From: Candidatus Hodarchaeota archaeon | GTDB lineage: Archaea > Asgardarchaeota > Heimdallarchaeia > Hodarchaeales > YT1-057 | Length of the DNA stretch: 8,951 bases | NCBI GenBank assembly: GCA_016839955.1 | Contig: JAEOTI010000179.1 | Location: 1 to 8,951 of the forward strand | Direction: 5' to 3' | In this document: piece after piece, positions 1 to 5,792 of the stretch | Layout: each line of letters opens with the position of its first letter | Position numbering within the stretch: the stretch's first letter is position 1 | Notes under the pieces: generated by a model | Seen by the model: the letters and a program-made list of their open reading frames with translations, nothing else | Databases searched by the model: none | Told to the model about the DNA's origin: nothing | Translations under genes and position numbers: made by a program

Positions 1-156
1 ATAGATGAAAAAATCGATATTGTAGATTCTAGGTTAGTCCGTATGCAAAAATCTCTAATAGAGATTTCCACTAAGATTTCCCAAAATAGAACCCTCATGG
101 CTTTTCTAGTGGGAGCAGTAATCGTAGCAGTTGGAGCACTAGTCATTCTGGTTTAA
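1..156 (+). CDS. C-terminal end of a membrane-anchored protein (partial, unknown function)
   Basis: The frame is open from the first base and ends at TAA 154-156, giving 51 residues whose N-terminus lies outside the window. The first half is polar with heptad-like hydrophobic spacing (IDIVDSRLVRMQKSLIEIS), which suggests a short coiled coil. The last 20 or so residues are one hydrophobic helix (AFLVGAVIVAVGALVILV) running to the stop, so the protein probably ends in, or just across, the membrane with the coiled coil in the cytoplasm or outside. I do not recognise a family. An internal ATG at 43 could start a 37-residue protein, but it has no ribosome binding site, so a truncated longer gene is more likely. 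It converges on the amidohydrolase remnant that follows. Its last eight codons and stop recur, mutated, at 5531-5556. Confidence 0.6.
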   Translation: MDEKIDIVDSRLVRMQKSLIEISTKISQNRTLMAFLVGAVIVAVGALVILV

Positions 157-394
157 TATGCATCTTTTCACTTTAAAAAAAATATAAAAAAAAGAAGAGC
201 TAGATGTATCAGTTAACTCTTCTCCCACTTTCAGCAACTAATTTCCATCTTTAAAGACATTTTCCGCTAAATTAATCGCATAATGGTCGAGAAGAATTTA
301 TGGTTTGAAGCGTCGAATATAACTATATCTGCCTTCTTTTCTACCTCAAGAGATCCTATCTCATGAGCACGTTCAAATGAATGTGCTGCATTAA
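130..394. repeat. Left copy of a ~265-bp direct repeat
   Basis: This segment matches 5531-5792 in the same orientation. In the amidohydrolase part (200-394) my hand alignment shows about 20 differences over about 197 positions, roughly 90% identity. The repeat holds the last eight codons and stop of the membrane-protein gene, an A-rich spacer (a T-rich terminator on the minus strand), and the 3' end of an amidohydrolase gene. Similarity starts sharply at GTTGGAG and stops just after GCTGCATTAA. The remaining bases up to the antiporter stop codon (395-501) show no match to the amidohydrolase and no gene. Confidence 0.9.
200..394 (-). pseudogene. Decayed 3' fragment of the HutI-like amidohydrolase gene
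   Basis: Read on the minus strand, this segment encodes a match to the last 65 or so residues of the intact amidohydrolase at 5596-6879, with recognisable stretches such as NAAHSFERAHEIGSLEVEKK and KKADIVIFDASNHKFFS. Compared with the intact copy it has a one-base deletion near 287, a second near 247, and a nonsense change (AGA to TGA at 209-211) before the original stop position (TAG, 200-202). No start codon or metal-binding part of the enzyme is present. It cannot make a functional enzyme and is a relic of a duplication. Changes fall in all codon positions, in keeping with lost selection. Confidence 0.88.
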
Positions 395-501
395 AACAGT
401 TAGAATTCTATCGAAACCATTCATTACAAAGTAACGCCGTGTGAAGACCAAGTATTTGAGATGGATAGATATTTAGTTGCATCACTAATGATGATCACCT
501 G

Positions 502-1782
502 TTACATCAATCCCTTGGTTGAATCTGGTAAGTGAGGAAGTCCACTCATCATTGGAACTTCCCCTGATCTGTGAATCGCCCATTTTACGAGCAGAGGACC
601 AATAATCTCCGTCATAATAACACTCAGAGTTACTATATTTAGTAACAAAATTGCTGTATCAGTCGCTTTAGTAGTCCCTAAATCATTTAAACGAGAAAAA
701 GCTAAAGCTGCAAGCCCTAATGCCACTCCTGCTTGCGTTAATAGCGAAAATGGAAGGTATTGTCGGACATTTTTTGGCATATTAGCAACAGTTGCTCCAC
801 TCCATGCACCAAAACTCTTTCCCAGCGCCCTAGCTAGAAAAAATGTGAAAACCAAAGCTGTTATAGATATGTCAAGAAAAAGTCCCAAATTCATACCAAA
901 GCCGACTAAAATAAAAAAAAGGGCAATAATTGGATCTGCTAACTTTTCAACCTCAATTACACATTCACTACAACCATTACTGGTGAGGGAAGCATGGGTG
1001 AGACCGAATATAATTGTTGAGAGTATGATAGAAAGATGGAAAAGCCCCGCAAGACCAATACAAAGGATAATCATTGGAAACAAGAATTCAGCTCTCCCAG
1101 ATGCTTCTGCACCTTCTACATGGATTTTTAGAGTTAGAGCAAGTCCAAATCCTAGAATCACTGAACCAATCGATTCTACTAGAACAGGAACTACTGAATC
1201 CACCAAAGCTAGACTAGCCTCTCCATAGAATGATTCAGAATAAGATAGAGCAATGCTGAAGAAAAAGATCGCTAAAATATCATCAAAGGCTAAGATGAAG
1301 AGAATAGTTGAAGATAAAGGTCCTTTGGAATTATATTCGCCTAATACTCCTGCTGTAGACGCTGGAGCTGTTGCCATAGCTATTGAACCAAGCAATAATG
1401 CGAGAATATGGTCTTGAAAAACCACCCAAATCACAAGGGTAACAATAATCAGAGTTCCTATGGATTCTGCCACTAAGACGAGAGCCAAACCCCATGATTC
1501 TTTGCGTAGTTTACGCAGATCTAATTCAGCACCAATAATATATCCAATGAATCCTAATGCCCCCGCAGTAACAACAAAATTCATTTCTGGACTGGTATTC
1601 ACAGAAACTCCAATGATTCTAATGAAAAACTGAAAAAAAAGCCCACCAAAGATCAAACCAAGAACTTGAGGGATTCCCCTCTTTCCAAGCAGTTTCGCTA
1701 TGAGCATAGCAAAAATAATTACTAATCCAATTTCAGCAAAGAGAACAAAAATTGGATCTTCATCAATGCTGCTTTGAGTCAA
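502..1782 (-). CDS. CPA2-family cation/proton antiporter (Kef/NapA type, transport core only)
   Basis: This is an integral membrane protein of 426 residues with about 12-13 hydrophobic segments spread over residues 10-400, the usual size of the Na_H_exchanger transport core. It should exchange Na+ or K+ for protons across the cytoplasmic membrane. Family signs are the early GIPQVLGLIFGG segment (36-47), the interrupted-helix motif ATAPASTAGVLG (137-148), the paired acids FDD (D167, D168) expected at the ion site of electrogenic CPA2 exchangers, and LTQAGVALGLA (348-358). R318 and K322 are candidate basic partners in a later helix. There is no TrkA-type nucleotide-binding domain at the C-terminus, so KefB/KefC-style ligand gating is not expected. 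It is the last gene of the minus-strand block, 79 bases after the receiver gene. The start is TTG, the only usual start after an in-frame TGA (1795-1797). Confidence 0.9.
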   Translation of the reverse strand: MTQSSIDEDPIFVLFAEIGLVIIFAMLIAKLLGKRGIPQVLGLIFGGLFFQFFIRIIGVSVNTSPEMNFVVTAGALGFIGYIIGAELDLRKLRKESWGLALVLVAESIGTLIIVTLVIWVVFQDHILALLLGSIAMATAPASTAGVLGEYNSKGPLSSTILFILAFDDILAIFFFSIALSYSESFYGEASLALVDSVVPVLVESIGSVILGFGLALTLKIHVEGAEASGRAEFLFPMIILCIGLAGLFHLSIILSTIIFGLTHASLTSNGCSECVIEVEKLADPIIALFFILVGFGMNLGLFLDISITALVFTFFLARALGKSFGAWSGATVANMPKNVRQYLPFSLLTQAGVALGLAALAFSRLNDLGTTKATDTAILLLNIVTLSVIMTEIIGPLLVKWAIHRSGEVPMMSGLPHLPDSTKGLM

Positions 1783-1788
1783 AATCCT

Positions 1789-1796
1789 ACCTCCTC
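1789..1796 (-). promoter_or_regulatory. Shine-Dalgarno site deciding the TTG start of the antiporter
   Basis: The minus strand reads GAGGAGGT, then six bases, then TTG at 1782-1780. An in-frame stop lies just upstream and the next ATG is far into the first membrane helices, so the TTG start is well supported. Confidence 0.8.
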
Positions 1797-1861
1797 ACCA
1801 TTGATTTCATGAGAACCTTTATTGACGTCTCAAATTGATCTAATTCGTTCAACAAAGCAGT

Positions 1862-2392
1862 TCATTTCCTCCCCTTTTTGCTATCAGATAATTTTTTGAA
1901 GTCTTTACTTACTGGATAAACCATTCCATGGTAAAATGCCCTACAGAAAGAAGATACTCGTTGTCGACATACCTGACGGAGCTTTTCCTCCATTAGTCTA
2001 AGTTTTTCTTCCACTTGTGTTAGTGTATCCTTTGTCATTTGATATTTTATTAAACTCTTAATGGCATGTGCAAGTTCAGCATAAAGGCTCTTTGGATCGC
2101 CTGCCTTGTGGATGTAGCGGTTAATTCCCAAGTTTAGCGCTTCAATAGCTACTTCTTCTCTGGGTTTACGCGTGAACAGGATGAATGGGATGATGTTGTT
2201 TTCACTCCGTATTTGTTTGAATAGTTCCAGATCATCTGAGACTATAGCATCAAATTGTTTCTCTTTTAACATACAGAGGACCTCAAAAGGCGAAGTAGTT
2301 GAAATAAACTCAAAGGTTAGCTCTTCTTTGAGTAAAAATTTTGTAGCAACCAGTGGTATGTCTTTGTCATCATCCACAAATAGAATACACAA
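1862..2392 (-). CDS. Stand-alone receiver-domain (REC) protein with a shortened active-site loop
   Basis: The protein has 176 residues. Residues 1-112 fold as a response-regulator receiver: hydrophobic strand MCILFVDDD with the acidic pocket (D7-D9), phospho-acceptor candidate D53 in DAIVSD, the conserved Thr in FILFT (T74), and the conserved Lys in YIHKAGDPKS (K96). A predicted coiled coil follows (about 118-145, with TLTQVEEKLRLMEEKLRQV), then a short basic tail with three cysteines (C142, C150 and nearby C40 in the core). There is no DNA-binding or enzymatic output domain, so it probably acts through protein contacts. The oddity is that the roughly eight residues that normally follow D53 (YQMPGMDG in related archaeal receivers) are missing: the sequence goes straight from VSD to DLELFKQIRSE. 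No histidine kinase is visible in the window. It starts 17 bases after the small membrane-protein gene. Confidence 0.85.
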   Translation of the reverse strand: MCILFVDDDKDIPLVATKFLLKEELTFEFISTTSPFEVLCMLKEKQFDAIVSDDLELFKQIRSENNIIPFILFTRKPREEVAIEALNLGINRYIHKAGDPKSLYAELAHAIKSLIKYQMTKDTLTQVEEKLRLMEEKLRQVCRQRVSSFCRAFYHGMVYPVSKDFKKLSDSKKGRK

Positions 2393-2400
2393 CTTAATTT

Positions 2401-2406
2401 CCTCCT
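2401..2406 (-). promoter_or_regulatory. Shine-Dalgarno site deciding the TTG start of the receiver gene
   Basis: The minus strand reads AGGAGG, eight bases, then TTG (2392-2390). An in-frame TAG sits at 2407-2405 directly upstream, so TTG is the only reasonable start, and the resulting N-terminus begins exactly at the first receiver strand. Confidence 0.78.
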
Positions 2407-2409
2407 AGC

Positions 2410-2604
2410 TCACATTCTAGGTTTTTTTCTCTTTATTTTTAAAAAAACAAGAAGGAAACTGACGTATAATCCGATTACCAATATTTTTATGGTCGCACCG
2501 AGACTATCAAGGTTATCAGGAATTTTTAGGATCAATGAGTTGATATTTTTCTGGTTAAGCTCCCAAACGAGAGATTTCTTACTAGAAGGGATAGTTACTA
2601 TCAT
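2410..2604 (-). CDS. Small single-pass membrane protein, translationally coupled to the dehydrogenase
   Basis: This is a 64-residue protein of no family known to me. Residues 1-35 are polar (MIVTIPSSKKSLVWELN at the start). Residues 36-56 form one hydrophobic helix (ATIKILVIGLYVSFLLVFL), and the C-terminus is strongly basic (KIKRKKPRM). By the positive-inside rule the tail should be cytoplasmic and the N-terminal part outside. Its ATG overlaps the dehydrogenase stop as ATGA (2604-2601), and GAGAGG sits five bases before the ATG, inside the end of the dehydrogenase gene. That overlap, together with the clean membrane-protein layout, argues for a real gene rather than a chance frame. It may anchor or regulate one of its operon partners; this is inference. 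Confidence 0.65.
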   Translation of the reverse strand: MIVTIPSSKKSLVWELNQKNINSLILKIPDNLDSLGATIKILVIGLYVSFLLVFLKIKRKKPRM

Positions 2605-3800
2605 ATTTTCCTCTCCATCACTTCCTGAAGCCGCTCCTGAGCAAGTTCAACTGCACTTTGTTGTGGTTGTTGGTCCGTTTTAATTGCCCGCTGGAGAACG
2701 ATTTCCGTTTTCTTCCTGATTCTTGATTTAATCAGTAAGAAAGCTTCACCAACACCGATTCTCTGGTGTTCAGCATACGCAGTAATAACATCCCCTGAAG
2801 TGGTTAGAAGACTCGGAAGAACAATTGTCCCCCGATCAATTAATCCGTGATTTTTGTCCATTCTGATTATCCCATTCGTGGCGTCTACCACATACTTAGC
2901 TTTTAATGTTAGACGATCATCGAGCCTCATAGTGTCGGGATGAGAACATTTGACAAATATATCGCAATCAACACCAACAATCTTACTAGCTTCCAGCTTT
3001 TGGCATTCAGAATCAACGTAATTCTTCACAGAAGGCTTTCTGCTTATCGTAGACTCATTTTGGTCTGAATTAGTAATAAAAATACCTTTCGAATTGAAAA
3101 CAGTACCCCACTTATCGCTCAAGGCGACAATCTTCGCGCCTTTGTTACTCAAATATTTAGCTGTGCTTAATGCGACCTTACCAAATCCTTGAATTGCTAT
3201 TCTTGTTTCAGATAAATCATCTGGAAGGTCTACTAGGTCATGGATGAGTTTGAATCCCGTCTCGAGAGCGACACCAATACCAAAACCTAATGTTCCTAGG
3301 GAGGGAGGAAGACCTCCAAGTCGTTCAGGTTTTCCCACGGCACTTTGTTGGTCCCCAACGGTTTCTACGAAATTTTCAATTTCTTTTTCGGTAATGTTCT
3401 CATCTGGCCCTGCGATATACCAGTTAGGGGTGAAAGGAGTTATTTTTTTGGCGAAAGATTGAATATATTGTTGTTTGTTATTTTCGTTTAGATTTCCTTT
3501 GATACCAGATTTAGCACCCCCAAATGGAATGCCCATTAAAGCACATTTCCATGTCATCGTTCTAGCAAGCTTAAACATTTCAAAGAGAGTAATGGTAGGG
3601 GAAATTTTTATAGTGCCATAACCAGGGCCCAAAATGGTATTATCAATAACAACGAATCCATGCATATTAAGATCAGGATCATAAACTTGAAGAACATGTT
3701 CCGGTCCCCAATTGTCAAGAAAAGAGGGGATATTGACTTCTCTCAAGGTCTCATAAAGATCCTCAATTCGAAGGTCAATCTTGTCATTTACAGTATGCAT
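2601..3800 (-). CDS. Glu/Leu/Phe/Val dehydrogenase family protein (substrate uncertain)
   Basis: This is an NAD(P)-dependent amino acid dehydrogenase, normally interconverting an amino acid and its 2-oxoacid plus ammonia. Numbering is from the ATG at 3800 (399 residues). The dimerisation/catalytic part holds TWK (K85), PFGGAKSG (K97) and AGPDEN (D133, the catalytic Asp). The nucleotide-binding part holds IAIQGFGKVA (G205, G207, A210). The usual glutamate-recognising Lys of the GPYKGG motif is Tyr here (GPGYGT, Y61), and the usual Ser of NAGGVxxSY is Ala (TSGDVITAY, A341). Leucine and phenylalanine dehydrogenases also lack these two residues, so the name glutamate dehydrogenase is not safe. 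The frame is open to an in-frame TGA at 3851. A TTG at 3836 with a weak AGGA five bases upstream would add 12 residues. I prefer the ATG because it gives the usual N-terminal length, though no clear SD precedes it. First gene of the minus-strand block. Confidence 0.88.
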   Translation of the reverse strand: MHTVNDKIDLRIEDLYETLREVNIPSFLDNWGPEHVLQVYDPDLNMHGFVVIDNTILGPGYGTIKISPTITLFEMFKLARTMTWKCALMGIPFGGAKSGIKGNLNENNKQQYIQSFAKKITPFTPNWYIAGPDENITEKEIENFVETVGDQQSAVGKPERLGGLPPSLGTLGFGIGVALETGFKLIHDLVDLPDDLSETRIAIQGFGKVALSTAKYLSNKGAKIVALSDKWGTVFNSKGIFITNSDQNESTISRKPSVKNYVDSECQKLEASKIVGVDCDIFVKCSHPDTMRLDDRLTLKAKYVVDATNGIIRMDKNHGLIDRGTIVLPSLLTTSGDVITAYAEHQRIGVGEAFLLIKSRIRKKTEIVLQRAIKTDQQPQQSAVELAQERLQEVMERKI

Positions 3801-3936
3801 TATTATCAATTCTTTTATAAGCAATGTAGTTGTCAAAATGATCCTAGTTCATATCATTAGGGATTCTAAAAGATGAACAGCTATCTTTCGAAAGAATTCT
3901 CTAAAATTAAATGTCAACAACAAACTTCTTAAAATG

Positions 3937-4041
3937 AATGTACACAAATGTCATTTTTCTTAATGATAAATGACAATATCAACAAAAAAGGATGGAAATA
4001 CACTTTTTAAAATGTAAGTTTGTGTACATTATTAGTGTACA
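3937..4041. repeat. Operator-like TGTACA boxes with a perfect 12-bp inverted repeat
   Basis: AATGTACACAAA at 3937-3948 is the exact reverse complement of TTTGTGTACATT at 4019-4030, separated by 70 bases. A further GTGTACA at 4035-4041 directly repeats 4022-4028 at a 13-bp offset. Each arm contains the palindrome TGTACA. The third box ends 12 bases before the candidate TATA of the regulator gene. Spacing and symmetry fit binding of a multimeric Lrp-like regulator, most simply the one encoded next door, but this is inference. Confidence 0.6.
3949..3975. repeat. 8-bp inverted repeat nested inside the operator region
   Basis: TGTCATTT (3949-3956) and AAATGACA (3968-3975) are perfect inverted arms around an 11-base spacer. 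The left arm also forms an odd palindrome with the preceding bases (AAATG-T-CATTT, 3946-3956). It directly abuts the first TGTACA box. It could be a second protein-binding site or part of a stem. Confidence 0.5.
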
Positions 4042-4189
4042 AAAACCAAATAATTTTATATCTGAAATGATACAAGATCTTTTATAGAGTGTATCAATTA
4101 AGACCCAAAGAAAATCTCTCTTTCTAATTATTACAAGGTTTTTTCTCTTAGTTAAAAAAAGAAAGACTAGAAACTGGAGCTGTCAATCT

Positions 4190-5254
4190 ATGAAAAACCT
4201 TTTAGATGATGAAATGAATTTAGAATTGTTGAAATACCTCTGTTCAGGGATAGGTGTTGAGATAAACATTAGTGAACTATCTAAAAGCCTTGGAAAACAC
4301 AGAAATACCATAAAGGATAAAATAAACAAGCTTATAGGGTATAAAATTATAGATAAACCAATCTATCCATATCAAGGATTATGGAAGGAATACCCCCTCA
4401 TGGTGGTTTCACGATCCGAGTTTCCTCGAGACGAAAAAACAATACAATTCATTGAAAACGACAAGCAGATCTTCGCCGCATTTTTCTTCAAGGAGGAGAG
4501 TTATAATACACTCATGATAGAATACCACAAAGATATCTATTCCTACCAAATGTGGCGAGAAAAAAATTTTGAGAAGAGAGAGATTTCTTTAGGTGATGTT
4601 CGCTATCCATCAGAGGGTATCTACCTTAGTATGAAGCGAATTGTGAAATATGATCCTCGCACTTCCTTGAAAGTCGTTGAAGAGAATCTCAAAAATCAGC
4701 GACAGACCCAGATAAATGGGTACACTATTGATAGTTTATCATTTCAAATACTTAACTTGCTCATGCATGGCAAGGGAGTCCGAACTAACGAAAACCATTT
4801 GGCAAGAAAATTAGGTGTTCATCGGAGAACAGTGCAAAGAAGACTCCAGGCGCTCTTAGATGAAAAAATCATTTCTAGTCCAGCTTGTCGTTTTCCACGG
4901 TTACTTGTCCCACCAGAGTATATCATGGTCTTGTCATTTCTTGAAATTCGAACACAAAAAGAGGTGATTCTGAAGGCTTTACGAGAGGAAATTCATATTC
5001 CGATGATTATTATAGCTAAAGTCGATCGGTATAACTTGTTTTTAGTAAGTACATTCTATAAGATTGAAGATCATCTTGAATGGCAAGAAAAATTTGACCA
5101 ACGTTTTCCTGAGTGTATAGGGAGTGTTAAGAACACCTATCTCTCCCCTGCAATGACTTTCTCAATCCACCAACAATATGTTTCTGTAGAGGCCATTAAA
5201 AGCAAACTTCGGAGTGTCCGTGGAAAGAAAATTGCAGAGATTGTAAAGTCTTGA
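4190..5254 (+). CDS. Lrp-like transcriptional regulator with two HTH-plus-sensor units in tandem
   Basis: This is a cytoplasmic DNA-binding protein of 354 residues with an internal duplication. HTH 1 spans about residues 10-58 (ISELSKSLGKHRNTIKDKI, recognition helix around 35-50). HTH 2 spans about 183-230 (LARKLGVHRRTVQRRLQAL, recognition helix around 209-223). Each is followed by an alpha/beta segment of similar pattern: FAAFFFKEESYNTLMIEY (95-112) aligns with PMIIIAKVDRYNLFLVST (271-288), and QMWREK (120-125) with LEWQEK (296-301). This looks like two Lrp/AsnC-type units, an HTH plus a RAM-like sensor, fused in one chain. It is divergent from the dehydrogenase block, so it likely controls that block and itself through the TGTACA boxes. 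The start ATG has GGAG ten bases upstream; M9 is a less likely start. The ligand is unknown; an amino acid would fit the family and context. Confidence 0.82.
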   Translation: MKNLLDDEMNLELLKYLCSGIGVEINISELSKSLGKHRNTIKDKINKLIGYKIIDKPIYPYQGLWKEYPLMVVSRSEFPRDEKTIQFIENDKQIFAAFFFKEESYNTLMIEYHKDIYSYQMWREKNFEKREISLGDVRYPSEGIYLSMKRIVKYDPRTSLKVVEENLKNQRQTQINGYTIDSLSFQILNLLMHGKGVRTNENHLARKLGVHRRTVQRRLQALLDEKIISSPACRFPRLLVPPEYIMVLSFLEIRTQKEVILKALREEIHIPMIIIAKVDRYNLFLVSTFYKIEDHLEWQEKFDQRFPECIGSVKNTYLSPAMTFSIHQQYVSVEAIKSKLRSVRGKKIAEIVKS

Positions 5255-5530
5255 GCTTTCACAAACAAAACATCTGTGCATGGAAAACTAGGACCACCTT
5301 TTCTTTCCGTTGTAGGTTTATTATTCAATCAATGATGGTATAACTTAGAACTTAGCCTTCTTTTATTAGGTATTTTTATTCAAGATTTCTCTAGAATAGT
5401 TGCTCTTGAAATCGGAATTGTTCTTGGGTTTATAGATTAAGTTTCTTTGAGTATGCTCAATAGTCCAGGTCAACTAACACAGACAATATTCGCAGAATAA
5501 ATAGGAAAAAAATGTACGTATACTTAACCT
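5255..5530. other. Gene-poor spacer ending at the repeat junction
   Basis: I see no convincing gene, RNA or terminator hairpin here. A short hydrophobic reading on the plus strand (5360-5440, containing LLLGIFIQDFSRIV and ending at TAA) has no start codon with a ribosome site and may be a remnant or chance. The stretch ends abruptly where the right copy of the direct repeat begins. Confidence 0.5.
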
Positions 5531-5792
5531 GTTGGAGTAAGAGTCATTCTGGTTTAATGTGCATCTTTTTAGTTAATAAAATAAAAAAAGAAAAGTTAGA
5601 TGTATCTGTTAACTCTTCTTCCACGTTCAGCAACTAATTTCCCTTCTTTAAAGACTTTTTCAGCTAAGTTAATGCTGTAATGGTACGAGAAGAATTTATG
5701 GTTTGGAGCGTCGAATATAACGATATCTGCCTTCTTTCCTACCTCAACAGATCCCATCTCATGAGCACGTTCAATTGAATGTGCTGCATTAA
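5531..5792. repeat. Right copy of the ~265-bp direct repeat
   Basis: This segment matches 130-394. It begins with a mutated copy of the last eight codons and stop of the membrane-protein gene (reading VGVRVILV, stop at 5554-5556), then the T-rich terminator of the minus strand, then the intact last 65 or so codons of the amidohydrolase gene. Upstream of 5531 there is no match to the rest of the membrane-protein gene, so this is a true breakpoint rather than a second complete copy. Confidence 0.9.
5572..5595 (-). terminator. T-rich archaeal-type terminator after the amidohydrolase gene
   Basis: Directly after the amidohydrolase stop the minus strand reads CTTTTCTTTTTTTATTTTAT, a run of T tracts without a strong hairpin, as is usual for transcription ends in archaea. 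The equivalent tract in the left repeat is about 174-195. Confidence 0.55.

Larger units (their letters stand above)
3801..4189. promoter_or_regulatory. Divergent control region between the dehydrogenase block and the HTH regulator
   Basis: No gene is seen here. The region is very AT-rich and must hold the promoters for both directions. For the regulator, TTTTATA at 4054-4060 is a plausible TATA box, and a second candidate is CTTTTATAG at 4079-4087; GGAG at 4176-4179 is its ribosome binding site, ten bases from the ATG. For the dehydrogenase, the TATA position is unclear; a perfect 10-bp palindrome CTTTCGAAAG lies at 3885-3894. Between the two promoters are two inverted repeats and three TGTACA boxes, listed separately. 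Confidence 0.6.

Noticed and set aside
43..156. Complete 37-residue membrane peptide starting at the internal ATG
   Set aside because: There is no SD before the ATG and the frame is open with coiled-coil character upstream, so a truncated longer gene is more likely.
845..1228. Plus-strand reading frame of 127 codons
   Set aside because: It lies wholly opposite the antiporter gene, is rich in Arg, Ser and Thr with no domain, and has no ribosome site; it is an antisense shadow.
2172..2683. Two short plus-strand frames opposite the receiver and small membrane-protein genes
   Set aside because: Both are antisense to genes with better evidence and show no recognisable features.
3244..3860. Short plus-strand frames opposite the dehydrogenase
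   Set aside because: These mirror the coding bias of the dehydrogenase gene and have no SD or domain.
5137..5328. Minus-strand frame of 63 codons overlapping the regulator 3' end
   Set aside because: It overlaps the regulator's C-terminal codons, has no SD, and its composition is that of an antisense frame.
5360..5440. Hydrophobic 26-residue reading in the gene-poor spacer
   Set aside because: It looks a little like a membrane-protein fragment, but there is no start, no family match I can name, and the flanks carry stops; too weak to call a pseudogene.
130..5792. Integrated element with attachment sites
   Set aside because: The flanking repeats resemble a gene-end integration, but no integrase, recombinase or replication gene lies between them, and the repeat is much longer than a usual attachment core; kept only as one model.
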